Origin: Streptomyces sp. JHA26
GTDB taxonomy: Bacteria > Actinomycetota > Actinomycetes > Streptomycetales > Streptomycetaceae
Reading direction: 5' to 3'
Length of the DNA stretch: 64,000 bases
Assembly (NCBI RefSeq): GCF_002005565.1
Contig: NZ_BDJC01000012.1
Location: 62,001-126,000 of the forward strand
The position numbers and the translations under genes are program-made. Shown piece after piece: positions 43,171 to 52,797 of the stretch. Numbering within the stretch: position 1 is the stretch's first letter; the number at the start of each line of letters is the position of its first letter. The notes below the pieces were generated by a model. That model saw nothing but the letters and a program-made list of their open reading frames with translations, did not search any database and was not told the DNA's origin.

Positions 43171-44379
43171 GTGTCAGGCCTTCGTGCCCGGCGTCTGGCC
43201 GCTCGCAGGTCCGAGCGCAGGCGCGCCGCCCGGCGCAGTGCGATGGTCGCGGCGGCGTCCGTCGTCGTCGCGGTCGGCACCGCGACCGGCATGCTGACCG
43301 CGTTCGGTGACGACGGCGGCGCGGACGAGGCGGGTCCGCGGGTGACGCGGTCGCCGCGGACGGACTCCCCGCCCGCCACGCCGACCCCGTCCGCCTCCAC
43401 GACACCCCCGGCCTCCGCCTCGCCCTCGCCCTCCCCCTCGCCTTCGAAGGAGGCGAGCCCCAGCCCCTCGCCGGGGATGACCGGACGGAAGAAGCCCCGG
43501 ACCACCACCGCGGCCTCCACCCGGCTCTACCGGCACCCCGACTCCCAGGTCCTCGAGTGGGTCCAAGCTCATCCCGACGATCCGCGCCGGGACGTCATCG
43601 CCTCCCGCATAGCCGACCACCCGGCCGCCGTGTGGTTCGCCGACTTCACGCCGGAGAACATCACCTCCCGGGTCCGTGCGGTCACCTCGGACGCGGCCGC
43701 CCAGGGCCGGGTGCCGGTGATCGTGCCGTACGTGATCCCCGGCCGCGACTGCGGCGGGTACTCGGAGGGCGGGGCGCCGGACCTCGACGCCTACGACGAC
43801 TGGATCGACCGCTTCGCCGCGGGGCTGGGCTCCGGCGAGGTCATCGTCGTCCTGGAGCCCGACTCGGTGGCCCAGGCCGAGTGCCTGTCCGACGGTGAGC
43901 GGGCCGACCGCTTCGCCTCCCTGGCGCGGGCCGGCCGCGTCATGAAGGAGGCCGACCCGAGGGCGCGCGTCTACTTCGACGCGGGCCACTCCGGCTGGCA
44001 CGCGCCCGACAGGCAGGCGGAGTGGCTCAAGCAGGCCGGCGCCGCCTCGGCCGCCTCCTCGGACGGCATCTTCAGCAACGTCTCCAACTTCCACACCACC
44101 GCCGACGAGATCACCCACGACCGCGCGGTCCTCGACGCCCTCGGCGGTCCGGCGAGCCTGGGCGCCGTCATCGACACCAGCCGCAACGGCAACGGCGCCC
44201 CGCCCGACGGCGAGTGGTGCGACCCCGACGGCCGCAGGATCGGCCGTGCGCCGACCCTGAGCACCGGCATGGGCCGCATCGACGCCTACCTGTGGGTGAA
44301 GCTGCCAGGGGAGTCGGACGGCTGCAAGGGATCGCCGGGCACGTTCACCCCGTCGTACGCCTACGACCTGGTGCGCTGA
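43171..44379 (+). CDS. Secreted glycoside hydrolase family 6 (endoglucanase/cellobiohydrolase)
   Basis: 402 residues from GTG 43171, with GGAGGGGGAAG upstream. An Arg-rich n-region and hydrophobic segment (about 28-48) form a signal peptide or anchor. A Ser/Pro/Thr linker follows (about 60-110), then a GH6 catalytic domain. Catalytic aspartates lie in 'YVIPGRDCGGYSEGG' (D193) and 'PGESDG' (D383), and 'VVLEPDSVAQ' (D231) is the other family motif. It hydrolyses beta-1,4-glucans with inversion. No carbohydrate-binding module is present. The 3' end overlaps the NCS2 gene by 19 bases. Confidence 0.93.
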   Translation: MSGLRARRLAARRSERRRAARRSAMVAAASVVVAVGTATGMLTAFGDDGGADEAGPRVTRSPRTDSPPATPTPSASTTPPASASPSPSPSPSKEASPSPSPGMTGRKKPRTTTAASTRLYRHPDSQVLEWVQAHPDDPRRDVIASRIADHPAAVWFADFTPENITSRVRAVTSDAAAQGRVPVIVPYVIPGRDCGGYSEGGAPDLDAYDDWIDRFAAGLGSGEVIVVLEPDSVAQAECLSDGERADRFASLARAGRVMKEADPRARVYFDAGHSGWHAPDRQAEWLKQAGAASAASSDGIFSNVSNFHTTADEITHDRAVLDALGGPASLGAVIDTSRNGNGAPPDGEWCDPDGRRIGRAPTLSTGMGRIDAYLWVKLPGESDGCKGSPGTFTPSYAYDLVR

Positions 44380-45767
44380 GAACCGTCGTCCCCCGTCTTC
44401 TCGTCGTACGACGACGTCCCCTCGTCCAGCAGCGGCCGCTGCGTCTTGAGGTGGGCCGGGGCGAAGGCGCGCAGCGCGTGGTAGCCGGTGATGACGACCA
44501 GGGTGCCCAGTGCGATGCCGCTCAGGGAGAAGGTGTCGGTGAACTCCATGCTGACGTTGCCGACGCCGATGATGATGCCCGCCGCGGCCGGCACCAGGTT
44601 CAGCGGGTTGCGCAGGTCCACCTTGGCGTTGATCCAGATCTGCGCGCCGAGCAGGCCGATCATGCCGTACAGGATGACCGTGATGCCGCCGAGGACGCCC
44701 CCGGGGATCGCGGCGACGACCGCGCCGAACTTCGGGCAGAGGCCGAACAGGAGCGCGAAGCCCGCGGCGGCCCAGTAGGCGGCCGTCGAGTAGACCCGGG
44801 TCGCGGCCATCACGCCGATGTTCTCGGAGTAGGTGGTGTTGGGCGGCCCGCCGAGCGCGGTGGACAGCATCGAGCCGACGCCGTCCGCGGAGATCGCCGT
44901 GCCCAGCTTGTCGTCGAGGTCGTCGCCGGTCATCTCGCCGACCGCCTTGACGTGCCCGGCGTTCTCCGCGATCAGCGCGATGACGACGGGGAGGGCGACC
45001 AGGATCGCCGACCACTCGAAGCTCGGCCCGTGGAAGGACGGCAGCCCGATCCAGTCGGCCTGTCCGACGGCGGAGAAGTCCAGTCGCCAGTGGTCGGTGA
45101 GCTTGCCGCTGCCGTCCACCGAGTGGATCTTCCCGAAGATCCGGTCCAGGGCCCAGGACAGGGCGTAGCCGAAGACCAGCCCCAGGAAGATCGCGATCCG
45201 GGACCAGAAGCCGCGCAGGCAGACCACGGCCAGACCGGTGAACAGCATCACCAGCAGCGCCGTCCACTGGTCCTGCGGCCAGTAGGTGGAGGCGGTGACC
45301 GGGGCCAGGTTGAAGCCGATCAGCATGACCACGGCGCCGGTGACGATCGGCGGCATCGCGGCGTGGATGATCCGCGCCCCGAACCGCTGCACCGCGAGAC
45401 CCACCAGGAACAGCGCGGCGCCGACGACGAACACCGCGCCGGTCACCGTGGCGCTGGTGCCGCCCTGCGCCCGGATCACGGCGGCGACGCCGACGAAGGA
45501 GAGCGAGCAGCCGAGGTAGCTGGGCACGCGGCCGCGGGTGGCGAGGAGGAAGATGACGGTCGCCACGCCCGACATCATGATCGCGAGGTTGGGGTCCAGG
45601 CCCATCAGGACCGGAGCCACGAAGGACGCCCCGAACATGGCCACCACGTGCTGGGCGCCGAGCCCGGCCGTGCGGGGCCACGAGAGCCGTTCGTCGGGGC
45701 GGACCACCGCTCCGGGTGCGGGCGTGCGCCCGTCACCGTGCAGCTTCCAGCGCACGCCGAGGTCCAT
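44361..45767 (-). CDS. NCS2-family uracil/xanthine permease
   Basis: 468 residues from ATG at 45767 ('MDLGVRWKLHGDG'); an upstream ATG at 45812 is possible, and neither has a strong ribosome site. About 14 membrane segments. The NCS2 signature is visible as 'GGPPNTTYSENIGVMAATRV', where the Glu of 'SENIG' contacts the base. 'AQHVVAMFGASFVAPVLMG' at the N-terminus matches uracil permeases of the UraA/PyrP type. It could supply uracil to the pyrimidine salvage pathway. It is convergent with the glucanase. Confidence 0.9.
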   Translation of the reverse strand: MDLGVRWKLHGDGRTPAPGAVVRPDERLSWPRTAGLGAQHVVAMFGASFVAPVLMGLDPNLAIMMSGVATVIFLLATRGRVPSYLGCSLSFVGVAAVIRAQGGTSATVTGAVFVVGAALFLVGLAVQRFGARIIHAAMPPIVTGAVVMLIGFNLAPVTASTYWPQDQWTALLVMLFTGLAVVCLRGFWSRIAIFLGLVFGYALSWALDRIFGKIHSVDGSGKLTDHWRLDFSAVGQADWIGLPSFHGPSFEWSAILVALPVVIALIAENAGHVKAVGEMTGDDLDDKLGTAISADGVGSMLSTALGGPPNTTYSENIGVMAATRVYSTAAYWAAAGFALLFGLCPKFGAVVAAIPGGVLGGITVILYGMIGLLGAQIWINAKVDLRNPLNLVPAAAGIIIGVGNVSMEFTDTFSLSGIALGTLVVITGYHALRAFAPAHLKTQRPLLDEGTSSYDEKTGDDGSQRTRS

Positions 45768-45954
45768 GGTGAGGTTCTGCTTTCTTCCGTACGTGAGGAC
45801 TGTCCGCACCATTGTCGGGGGTAGCGGCGCGTCCCACGTCCCGTGCCCCCGCTGACCAGCGCCTTCCCCACGGCCGATGCCGCTGAGCGTCTGCTTAGGA
45901 TGGAGGGGACCCGCTGTACGTGAGCACGATCGAGCAGGACCAGGAGCACCGCCC

Positions 45955-46413
45955 GTGACCGCCGAAGCCCCCGCCGCCCCCGCCCTGTCCCACGGCAGGC
46001 TCGTCCCCGTCACCGTCCACTTCGACGACCTGGACGCCCTCGGCCTGCTGCACAACGCCCGCTACCCCGTGATGGTCGAGAGGGCCTGGGCCGAGCTGTG
46101 GACCGAGCACGGCTTCCGCTTCGAAGGCGACTGGGCGGCGGCCGGCGACGCCTGCAACGCCGTCAAGGAGCTGACGGTCACCTACGAGGCGCCGGTCACC
46201 AGGCCGGGCGCGTACGCCGTCCACCTCTGGCTGGAGCGGCTCGGCAGGACCGGGCTGACGTACGGCTTCCGGTTCTGCTCCGCGGACGGCGCGACCACGT
46301 ACGCCCACGGCACCCGGGTGCTGGTCCGGCTGGACTCCGAGACGCTGCGTCCGGCGCCGTGGAGCGAGGCCTTCAGGGCTGCCGGTCGGGCACTGCTGCG
46401 CTCGGCGGACTGA
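45955..46413 (+). CDS. Hotdog-fold acyl-CoA thioesterase
   Basis: 152 residues from GTG 45955, with CAGGAG eight bases upstream. The motif 'VTVHFDDLDALGLLHNARYP' matches the 4-hydroxybenzoyl-CoA thioesterase/YbgC active site, with D27 as the likely catalytic aspartate. The substrate is probably an acyl-CoA or acyl carrier protein thioester. The gene's last 41 bases overlap the end of the convergent MFS gene. Confidence 0.87.
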   Translation: MTAEAPAAPALSHGRLVPVTVHFDDLDALGLLHNARYPVMVERAWAELWTEHGFRFEGDWAAAGDACNAVKELTVTYEAPVTRPGAYAVHLWLERLGRTGLTYGFRFCSADGATTYAHGTRVLVRLDSETLRPAPWSEAFRAAGRALLRSAD

Positions 46414-47584
46414 TCTTCGGCCGGTCGCGGTCGCCGGCGCGCAGCACCTTCGCGAACACCACCAGGCAGCAGGCCAGCACGGTCACCAGGCCGAACGACA
46501 CCACCAGGCTGGTCGCCTGCGCCAGGCCGCCGATCGCGCTCGGCGCCACCAGCCCGGACGTGTACGTGATGGTCGCGACGCCCGCGATGGCCAGGCTCGG
46601 GTTGGAGCCGGCCCGGCCCGCCGCCGCGAAGCACAGCGGGACGACGACCGCGATGCCGAGGCCCGTCAGCGCGAAGCCGGTCATCGCCACCGCCGGATGC
46701 CCGCCGACGACCACGAGCAGGCCGCCGAACGTGGCCAGCACGCCGCCCACCCGGACCGTGCGCACCGCGCCGAAGCGGTCCACCACCTTGTCCCCGACCA
46801 GGCGGGCCACGGCCATGGTGAGCGTGAAGCCCGTCGTGCAGGCCGCCGCGAGACCGGCCGAGGTCTCCAGCTGGTCCCGCAGGTAGACCGCCGACCAGTC
46901 CAGGCTCGCGCCCTCCGCGAACACCGCGCAGAACCCGACCGCGCCGATCAGCAGCGCCGACCGGGGCGGCAGCGCGAACCGCGGCGGCGGGTCCTCGTCC
47001 TCGGCGGGCTGGAGGTCCAGTACCCAGGTGCAGGCCACCAGGCCCAGCACGGTCAGCACCGCCGCGGCGAGGACGTGGTGCAGCCGCGCGTCCGCGCCCA
47101 GGTGGGCGGCGAGGGTGCCGGCCGCCGAACCGGTCAGGGCCCCCGCGCTCCACATGCCGTGCAGCCCGGACATGATCGACTTGTCGAGCCGGTTCTCCAC
47201 CTCGACGCCGAGCGCGTTCATCGCCACGTCCGACATGCCCGCCGAGGCGCCGTAGACGAACAGGGCCAGGCACAGGGTGAGCAGGTTCGGGGCGAGGGAG
47301 GGCAGGACCAGCGCCAGCGTCCACAGGGCCAGCAGACCGCGCAGGGCGGTGCGGGCGCCGAAGCGGTGGCTGACGCGGCCGGCCAGCGGCATGGCGACGG
47401 AGGCGCCGAGCGCGGGGAACGCCAGCGCCAGCCCGAGCTGGCCCGCGCTCACTCCGGCGTGGTCCTGGATCCACGGCACCCGGGTCGCGAACGAGCCGGT
47501 GACGGCGCCGTGCACGGCGAACACGGCCGCCACGGCGTACCGGGCGCGCCTTACCTGACCGTGCGCGTAGACCACTGCGCTCAT
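46373..47584 (-). CDS. MFS transporter divergent from a ROK regulator
   Basis: 403 residues from ATG at 47584, with AAGGAG upstream. About 12 membrane segments, with MFS loop 2-3 'AMPLAGRVSHRFGARTALR' and loop 8-9 'LVGDKVVDRFGAVRTVR'. It resembles the YbjJ-like sugar/unknown-substrate MFS group. The divergent ROK regulator and the shared palindrome at 47635-47657 suggest it is repressed until a sugar or derivative is present. Confidence 0.87.
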   Translation of the reverse strand: MSAVVYAHGQVRRARYAVAAVFAVHGAVTGSFATRVPWIQDHAGVSAGQLGLALAFPALGASVAMPLAGRVSHRFGARTALRGLLALWTLALVLPSLAPNLLTLCLALFVYGASAGMSDVAMNALGVEVENRLDKSIMSGLHGMWSAGALTGSAAGTLAAHLGADARLHHVLAAAVLTVLGLVACTWVLDLQPAEDEDPPPRFALPPRSALLIGAVGFCAVFAEGASLDWSAVYLRDQLETSAGLAAACTTGFTLTMAVARLVGDKVVDRFGAVRTVRVGGVLATFGGLLVVVGGHPAVAMTGFALTGLGIAVVVPLCFAAAGRAGSNPSLAIAGVATITYTSGLVAPSAIGGLAQATSLVVSFGLVTVLACCLVVFAKVLRAGDRDRPKISPPSAAVPDRQP

Positions 47585-47634
47585 TCTCGGCTCCTTCGTC
47601 GGGTCCGCTCCACTGCTGCGTCGCGCGGCGTAAA

Positions 47635-47657
47635 CTATCAGGAACCCTGCCTGATAG
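47635..47657. promoter_or_regulatory. Palindromic operator between MFS and ROK genes
   Basis: CTATCAGG (47635-47642) and CCTGATAG (47650-47657) are perfect inverted repeats separated by seven bases, in an unusually AT-rich patch of the 125-base divergent region. A -10-like TAGTTT on the minus strand overlaps the left arm. It is a likely binding site of the ROK regulator encoded at 47710. Confidence 0.65.
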
Positions 47658-47709
47658 ATAGTGGGTCTCGGACGCGACCCCACGCCCGTCGATCTGGAAG
47701 GATCCCGGC

Positions 47710-48903
47710 ATGCCCGCATCCCCGAGCACCGCCCGGGCCATCAACGACCGGTCCGCCCTGCGTCTGCTCCAGCAGGAAGGCCCGTTGACGGCCACGCAGT
47801 TGAAGCAGCTGACCGGCCTCTCCCGCCCCACCGTGGCCGACCTCGTCGAACGCCTCACCGCCTCCGGTCTGATCGAGGTGACCGGGGAGTCGGGAGAACA
47901 GCGCCGCGGACCGAACGCCAAGCTGTACGGGATCGTCGCCGACCGGGCCCACCTGGCCGCCCTCGACGTACGCACCGAGAGCGTCTCCGTCCTCGTGTCG
48001 GACCTGCTCGGCCGGGTGCTCGCCGAGGAGTCCGCACCGATCGGCGCCGGCACCGGGACGGGCCCCGCGGTGGAACAGGCGGTCACCCTGGTCGAGCGCA
48101 CGGCGAAGGAGGCGGGGGCCGACCGGCTGCACACCGTCTGCGTCGGCGCCCCCGGCCTGATCGATCCGGCCAGCGGTGAACTCCACGACTCGACCGGTCT
48201 GCCCGAGTGGCACCGCCGTCTGGTGGCCGCGCTGCGGGAGCGGCTGCCCGGGGCACGGGTCGGCGTCGAGAACGAGACCAACCTCGCCGCGCTGGCCGAG
48301 CAGCGCGACGGGGCGGCCCGCGACCGGGACACGTTCGTCCTGCTCTGGCTCGGCCTGGGCGTCGGCGGCGCGGTCGTCCTCGACGGCGTCCTGCGGCGCG
48401 GCGTCTCCGGCGGCGCGGGCGAGCTCGGCTTCCTGCCGGTGCCGGGCACGTCGGGCGTGCCGTCGGCCACCGACTGCGACGGCGGCTTCCACTCCGTGAC
48501 CGGGGCCGCCGCGGTGGCCGCCCTCGCGGCCCGGCACGGCGTGACGGCGGACCGCGTCACGGAGGAGCCGCACGCGGCCACGCTGGTGCGGGCGGCGGTA
48601 CGCGCGGCCGGCGCCGACCCGTCGGCCGGGCGGTTCCTCGACGCCCTCGCCGACCGGATCGCGCTCGGGGCCGCCGCCGTCGTCTCCGTCCTGGACCCCG
48701 GCTGCGTCGTGCTGGCCGGTGAGACCGGCCGGGCCGGCGGCGGCACACTCGCCGCCCGCGTGCACGACCGCCTCGCCCGGATGTCACCGCTCGCCACCGA
48801 GGTGCGCGCCGGCGTCCTGGGCGGCGGCGCCGTCCTGCGCGGGGCCCTGCTGACCGCCCAGGACCGCGCCCAGGACGACCTGTTCGGACCGCCGGAGCGC
48901 TGA
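47710..48903 (+). CDS. ROK-family transcriptional regulator
   Basis: 397 residues from ATG 47710. A winged helix-turn-helix (about 8-60, 'LTATQLKQLTGLSRPTVADLVERL') precedes a ROK sugar-kinase-like domain (about 80-385) with 'VCVGAPGLIDPASGEL', 'VENETNLAALAE' and 'LGLGVGGAVVLDG'. The usual zinc-binding ROK cysteine motif (CGxxGCxE) is not seen; the equivalent region reads 'PSATDCDGGFHSV'. It probably represses itself and the divergent MFS gene through the palindrome at 47635. Confidence 0.9.
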   Translation: MPASPSTARAINDRSALRLLQQEGPLTATQLKQLTGLSRPTVADLVERLTASGLIEVTGESGEQRRGPNAKLYGIVADRAHLAALDVRTESVSVLVSDLLGRVLAEESAPIGAGTGTGPAVEQAVTLVERTAKEAGADRLHTVCVGAPGLIDPASGELHDSTGLPEWHRRLVAALRERLPGARVGVENETNLAALAEQRDGAARDRDTFVLLWLGLGVGGAVVLDGVLRRGVSGGAGELGFLPVPGTSGVPSATDCDGGFHSVTGAAAVAALAARHGVTADRVTEEPHAATLVRAAVRAAGADPSAGRFLDALADRIALGAAAVVSVLDPGCVVLAGETGRAGGGTLAARVHDRLARMSPLATEVRAGVLGGGAVLRGALLTAQDRAQDDLFGPPER

Positions 48904-48974
48904 CCGGCGGCGCACCGGCCCGCTCGGCGTGCCCGCTTCTGCCGGACCCGCACGCGCGCGGCGGCCGGCTCGGG

Positions 48975-49742
48975 TCAGTCGCGCCGTCCGTCCCCGGCAC
49001 CGTGCCCGAACCGTGCCGTCAGGTACTCCTCGAAGGTGCCCTTGCCCAGCGCCCTGTCCGGTGCCAGGTGGCCGCCCGAGCGGAACGCGCGGTAGGTCCT
49101 CCCGGCGAGCGGCAGGTTCACCACGGCCCGCCGGCGTCCCGTGGCGGCCAGGTAGGCGCGGGCGAGCGACTCGAAGCTCCGCACCTCGGGACCGCCCAGG
49201 TCCGGGACCCGCCCGGCGGGCTCGCCGGCCGCCAGCTCGGCGAGCCGGTCCGCGACCTCCCGCACCTCGACCGGCTGGTCGGCGACCTGCGCCGGCACCA
49301 GCACGACCGGCGGTTTGGCCAGGCCCTGGAGCAGCCGCACCACCAGGTCGTGGAACTGCGTCGTCCGCAGCACCGTCCAGCCGATCCCGGATTCCTCGAC
49401 GAGCCGCTCGACGGCCAGCTTGGTGCGGTAGTAGCCGAACGGCACCCGGTCGACGCCGACGATCGAGATGTACACCAGGTGCCGCACCCCGGCCCGCCGG
49501 GCCGCCGCCAGCAGGTTCGTGGCCGCCCGCTCGTCCCCGCCGGTCTGCGTGGTCGCACAGTGCACGACCGTGTCGACGCCGTCGAGCGCCGCGTCCAGGC
49601 CGCCGCCGCCCTTGCGCAGGTCGACGGCGTACGGCCGGGCGTGCCGGCTGAGCACCCGCACCTCGTGCCCGTCCGCGCGCAGCCGCTCGGTGACGAACCG
49701 GCCGAGCGTGCCGGTGCCGCCGGTCACCAGGATCGTGGTCAT
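48975..49742 (-). CDS. NmrA-like NAD(P)-binding protein
   Basis: 255 residues from ATG at 49742, with AAGGGA upstream. The Rossmann motif 'ILVTGGTGTLGRFVTERL' is at the N-terminus. The rest resembles atypical short-chain dehydrogenases of the NmrA/SDR_a5 kind ('VYISIVGVDRVPFGYYRTKLA'). The Tyr/Lys pair of 'YYRTK' is present, so catalysis is possible. Function unknown. It lies on the opposite strand to the riboflavin operon. Confidence 0.85.
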   Translation of the reverse strand: MTTILVTGGTGTLGRFVTERLRADGHEVRVLSRHARPYAVDLRKGGGGLDAALDGVDTVVHCATTQTGGDERAATNLLAAARRAGVRHLVYISIVGVDRVPFGYYRTKLAVERLVEESGIGWTVLRTTQFHDLVVRLLQGLAKPPVVLVPAQVADQPVEVREVADRLAELAAGEPAGRVPDLGGPEVRSFESLARAYLAATGRRRAVVNLPLAGRTYRAFRSGGHLAPDRALGKGTFEEYLTARFGHGAGDGRRD

Positions 49743-49949
49743 GCTGTTCAGTCCCTTCGGGCGGGGGGCGCTCCCGAGCGGAACACCCTGTCGTCGGCTC
49801 GGACGGATCGGCACACCGAAAACGTGACACCGGACCGGTGCCGCGCCGACCGGCCCGACGGCCCGTCGAAGCGCTCTGTGAGCCACCCCACACCCTCCGT
49901 CGGCATGAGCGCGCGCCGGCCGTGGCACACTGGCCCTGTACCAGAAGCA

Positions 49950-50076
49950 GCGCACTCCGGGGTCGGTGAAAGTCCGAACCGGCGGTTACAGTCCGCGACC
50001 CGGTCGCCTCCAGCGACCGGTTGACCAGGTGAAATTCCTGGACCGACGGTTAAAGTCCGGATGGGAGGCAGTGCGC
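49950..50076 (+). promoter_or_regulatory. FMN riboswitch (RFN element)
   Basis: The element is closed by a P1 helix between GCGCACT (49950-49956) and AGTGCGC (50070-50076). Inside are the conserved RFN strings GGTCGGTGAAAGTCCGAACC, GGCGGTTACAGTCCGCGACCC-type, GGTGAAATTCCTGGACCGACGG-type and TTAAAGTCCGGATGGGAGGCAG-type blocks. It binds FMN and lowers expression of the riboflavin genes beginning at 50230. The 3' P1 strand can also take part in a GC-rich hairpin just downstream, which may be the switching partner. Confidence 0.95.
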
Positions 50077-50229
50077 GGCGGGCGAGCACACGTGCGCGCC
50101 GCCGACCTCTGGGCTCGTCCGTCGCGGGCGGGTCCCGTCCGGCGTCGCCCCCGGATCCCTCGCTCGTCCTTTCTGTCGTTCGTCGACAGCCCCGGAGTCC
50201 GTGCCCGAAGAGGCAGGAGGACCCGGGAA

Positions 50230-50841
50230 GTGTTCACCGGAATCGTCGAAGAGCTGGGCGAGATCACCGCCGTCGAGACCCTCGACGACGCCTGTCGCTT
50301 CCGTCTGCGCGGCCCCGTGGTCACCCAGGGCGCGCGGCACGGCGACTCCATCGCCGTCAACGGCGTCTGCCTCACCGTCGTCGACCACGACGGCGACGAG
50401 TTCACCGCCGACGTGATGGCCGAGACCCTGAACCGCTCCAGCCTCGGCGCCCTCGCCGTCGGCTCCCGCGTCAACCTCGAGCGCCCCACCGCCGTGGGCG
50501 CCCGGCTCGGCGGCCACATCGTGCAGGGCCACGTCGACGGCACCGGCGAGATCCTGGAGCGCAAGCCCTCCGAGCACTGGGAGATCGTGAAGATCTCCCT
50601 GCCCGCCGACCTGGCGCGCTACGTCGTCGAGAAGGGCTCCGTCACCGTCGACGGCATCAGCCTCACCGTCGTCGACGCCGGCCCCGACTTCTTCACCGTC
50701 AGCCTCATCCCCACCACCCTCGCCCTGACCACGCTCGGCATCAAGCAGCCCGGCGACCCGGTCAACCTCGAGGTGGACGTCATCGCCAAGTACGTCGAGC
50801 GGCTGCTCGGCGGCCACGTCGGACAGGGAGCCGCCAAGTGA
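50230..50841 (+). CDS. ribE: Riboflavin synthase alpha subunit
   Basis: 203 residues from GTG 50230, the first gene after the FMN riboswitch. It dismutates two 6,7-dimethyl-8-ribityllumazines to riboflavin. Duplicated lumazine-binding barrels are evident: '[10 protein letters not shown]', '[13 protein letters not shown]' (first) and '[13 protein letters not shown]' (second), plus '[14 protein letters not shown]'. The stop overlaps the next gene as GTGA. Confidence 0.96.
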   Translation: MFTGIVEELGEITAVETLDDACRFRLRGPVVTQGARHGDSIAVNGVCLTVVDHDGDEFTADVMAETLNRSSLGALAVGSRVNLERPTAVGARLGGHIVQGHVDGTGEILERKPSEHWEIVKISLPADLARYVVEKGSVTVDGISLTVVDAGPDFFTVSLIPTTLALTTLGIKQPGDPVNLEVDVIAKYVERLLGGHVGQGAAK

Positions 50842-51482
50842 ACTGGCTCAACTCCGAGGCCTTCACGCTCTTCGACCAGCACATCAAGTGGTCGGACATG
50901 ATCGGCAACGTGATCGGTCTGCTCGGCCTCGCCCTCGGCTGGCGGCGCTCGATCTGGACCTGGCCCGTGCAGTTCGTCTCCGGACTGATCCTCTTCGCGG
51001 CCTTCGCCACCGCCCACCTCTCCGGCAGCGCCGGCAAGCAGATCGTCGTCATGGTCGTCGCCGCCTGGGGCTTCTGGCAGTGGAACCGCGGCCGGCAGCA
51101 GTCCCAGGACGGCTCCGTCGCCGTGCGGTTCGCCACCTGGCGCGAGCGCGGCGCGCTGGTCGCCGCGGCCGCCGTCGGCACCCTGGCGGTGGGCGCCCTG
51201 TTCACCGCCTACCCCACCCTGTCCTGGGACCCCTGGCCGGACGCGTACATCTTCGTCGGCACCGTCGTCGCCATGTACGCCCAGGCCCGCGGCATGGTCG
51301 AGTTCTGGTTCGCCTGGCTGCTCGTCGACCTGGTCGGCGTCCCGCTGAACTTCGCCAACGGCTTCGCCTTCTCCGGCTTCGTCTACGTCCTCTACGGCGC
51401 GCTCGTCCTGTGGGGCCTGCGCGACTGGTGGCTGCGCTCGCGCAACGCGGCCCGCCCCCTCCCGGAAGGAGCGCCCGCATGA
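50838..51482 (+). CDS. ribM: PnuC-family riboflavin transporter RibM (PnuX)
   Basis: 214 residues, with about six or seven membrane segments. '[30 protein letters not shown]' at the N-terminus and '[20 protein letters not shown]' fit the PnuC family. Streptomyces and Corynebacterium members placed under FMN riboswitches are riboflavin (and roseoflavin) uptake proteins, and the order ribE-ribM-ribBA-ribH is the known actinobacterial one. Start and stop overlap both neighbours (GTGA and ATGA). Confidence 0.88.
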   Translation: MNWLNSEAFTLFDQHIKWSDMIGNVIGLLGLALGWRRSIWTWPVQFVSGLILFAAFATAHLSGSAGKQIVVMVVAAWGFWQWNRGRQQSQDGSVAVRFATWRERGALVAAAAVGTLAVGALFTAYPTLSWDPWPDAYIFVGTVVAMYAQARGMVEFWFAWLLVDLVGVPLNFANGFAFSGFVYVLYGALVLWGLRDWWLRSRNAARPLPEGAPA

Positions 51483-52768
51483 GCACGGCTCCCGTCCTCT
51501 ACAGCACCGACGGCATCGACGACCTCTCGCTCGACCCCGTCGAGCAGGCCGTCGCCGACATCGCGGCCGGCCGCCCGGTCGTCGTCGTCGACGACGAGGA
51601 CCGCGAGAACGAGGGCGACCTCGTCATCGCCGCCGAGAAGGCCACCGAGGAGATCGTCGCCTTCATGATGACCGAGTGCCGCGGCCTGATCTGCGCCCCC
51701 ATGGAGGGCGACGAACTGGACCGGCTCCGGCTCCCGCAGATGGTCGACGACAACACCGAGTCGATGAAGACCGCGTTCACGGTCTCGGTCGACGCCACCG
51801 CCGCCCACGGCGTGAGCACCGGCATCTCGGCCTCCGACCGCGCCACCACCCTCCAGCTCCTGGCGAGCGGCACCGCCGGGCCGGACGACCTGGTCCGCCC
51901 CGGCCACGTCTTCCCGCTGCGCGCCCGCCCCGGCGGCGTCCTGGCCCGCGACGGCCACACCGAGGCCGCCGTCGACCTCGCCCGCCTCGCGGGCCTGCGC
52001 CCGGCCGGCGCGATCGTGGAGATCGCCGGCGAGGACGGGCGCATGCTGCGGCTGCCCGAGCTGATCCCGTTCGCCCGCAAGCACGGCCTGACGATCATCT
52101 CCATCGAGGACCTGATCGCCTACCGCCGCAGCGCCGAGCCCACCGTCCGCCGCGAGGCCGAGGTCCACCTGCCCACCCGGCACGGCGAGTTCACGGCGTA
52201 CGGCTACCGCTCCACCGTCGACGGCGTCGAGCACGTCGCCCTCGTCCACGGCGAGATCGGCGACGGCGAGGACGTCCTGGTCCGCATCCACTCCGAATGC
52301 CTCACCGGCGACGTCTTCGGCTCCCAGCGCTGCGACTGCGGCCCCCAGCTCGACGCCTCCCTGGACCGCATCCAGGCCGAGGGCAGGGGAGTGGTGGTCT
52401 ACCTCCGCGGCCACGAGGGGCGCGGCATCGGCCTGATGTCCAAGCTGCGCGCCTACGAACTCCAGGAACGCGGCCGGGACACCCTCGACGCCAACCTGGA
52501 GCTCGGCCTGCCCGCCGACGCCCGCGACTACGGCGCCGGCGCCCAGATCCTCGCCGACCTCGGCGTGCGCGCCGTACGGCTGATGACCAACAACCCCGAC
52601 AAGTCCGATGCCCTCGAACGGCACGGCATCCACGTCACCGGCCGCGAGCCGATGCCCGTCCAGGCCGGTGAGCACAACCTCCGCTACCTGCGCACCAAGC
52701 GGGACCGGATGGGACACGACCTGCCCTGGCTGGACACGACGCCCGTGTCCACCTGCGGCAACCAGTAA
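51479..52768 (+). CDS. ribBA: Bifunctional DHBP synthase / GTP cyclohydrolase II
   Basis: 429 residues. The RibB domain (about 12-215) has '[20 protein letters not shown]' and '[24 protein letters not shown]', and makes the four-carbon unit from ribulose 5-phosphate. The RibA domain (about 220-420) has the zinc cysteines of '[17 protein letters not shown]' and '[20 protein letters not shown]', and opens GTP. The C-terminus ends with 'TCGNQ'. ATG overlaps the ribM stop. Confidence 0.96.
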   Translation: MSTAPVLYSTDGIDDLSLDPVEQAVADIAAGRPVVVVDDEDRENEGDLVIAAEKATEEIVAFMMTECRGLICAPMEGDELDRLRLPQMVDDNTESMKTAFTVSVDATAAHGVSTGISASDRATTLQLLASGTAGPDDLVRPGHVFPLRARPGGVLARDGHTEAAVDLARLAGLRPAGAIVEIAGEDGRMLRLPELIPFARKHGLTIISIEDLIAYRRSAEPTVRREAEVHLPTRHGEFTAYGYRSTVDGVEHVALVHGEIGDGEDVLVRIHSECLTGDVFGSQRCDCGPQLDASLDRIQAEGRGVVVYLRGHEGRGIGLMSKLRAYELQERGRDTLDANLELGLPADARDYGAGAQILADLGVRAVRLMTNNPDKSDALERHGIHVTGREPMPVQAGEHNLRYLRTKRDRMGHDLPWLDTTPVSTCGNQ

Positions 52769-52797
52769 GCGCAGCGAGCAAGGATTCGAGGAGACAC

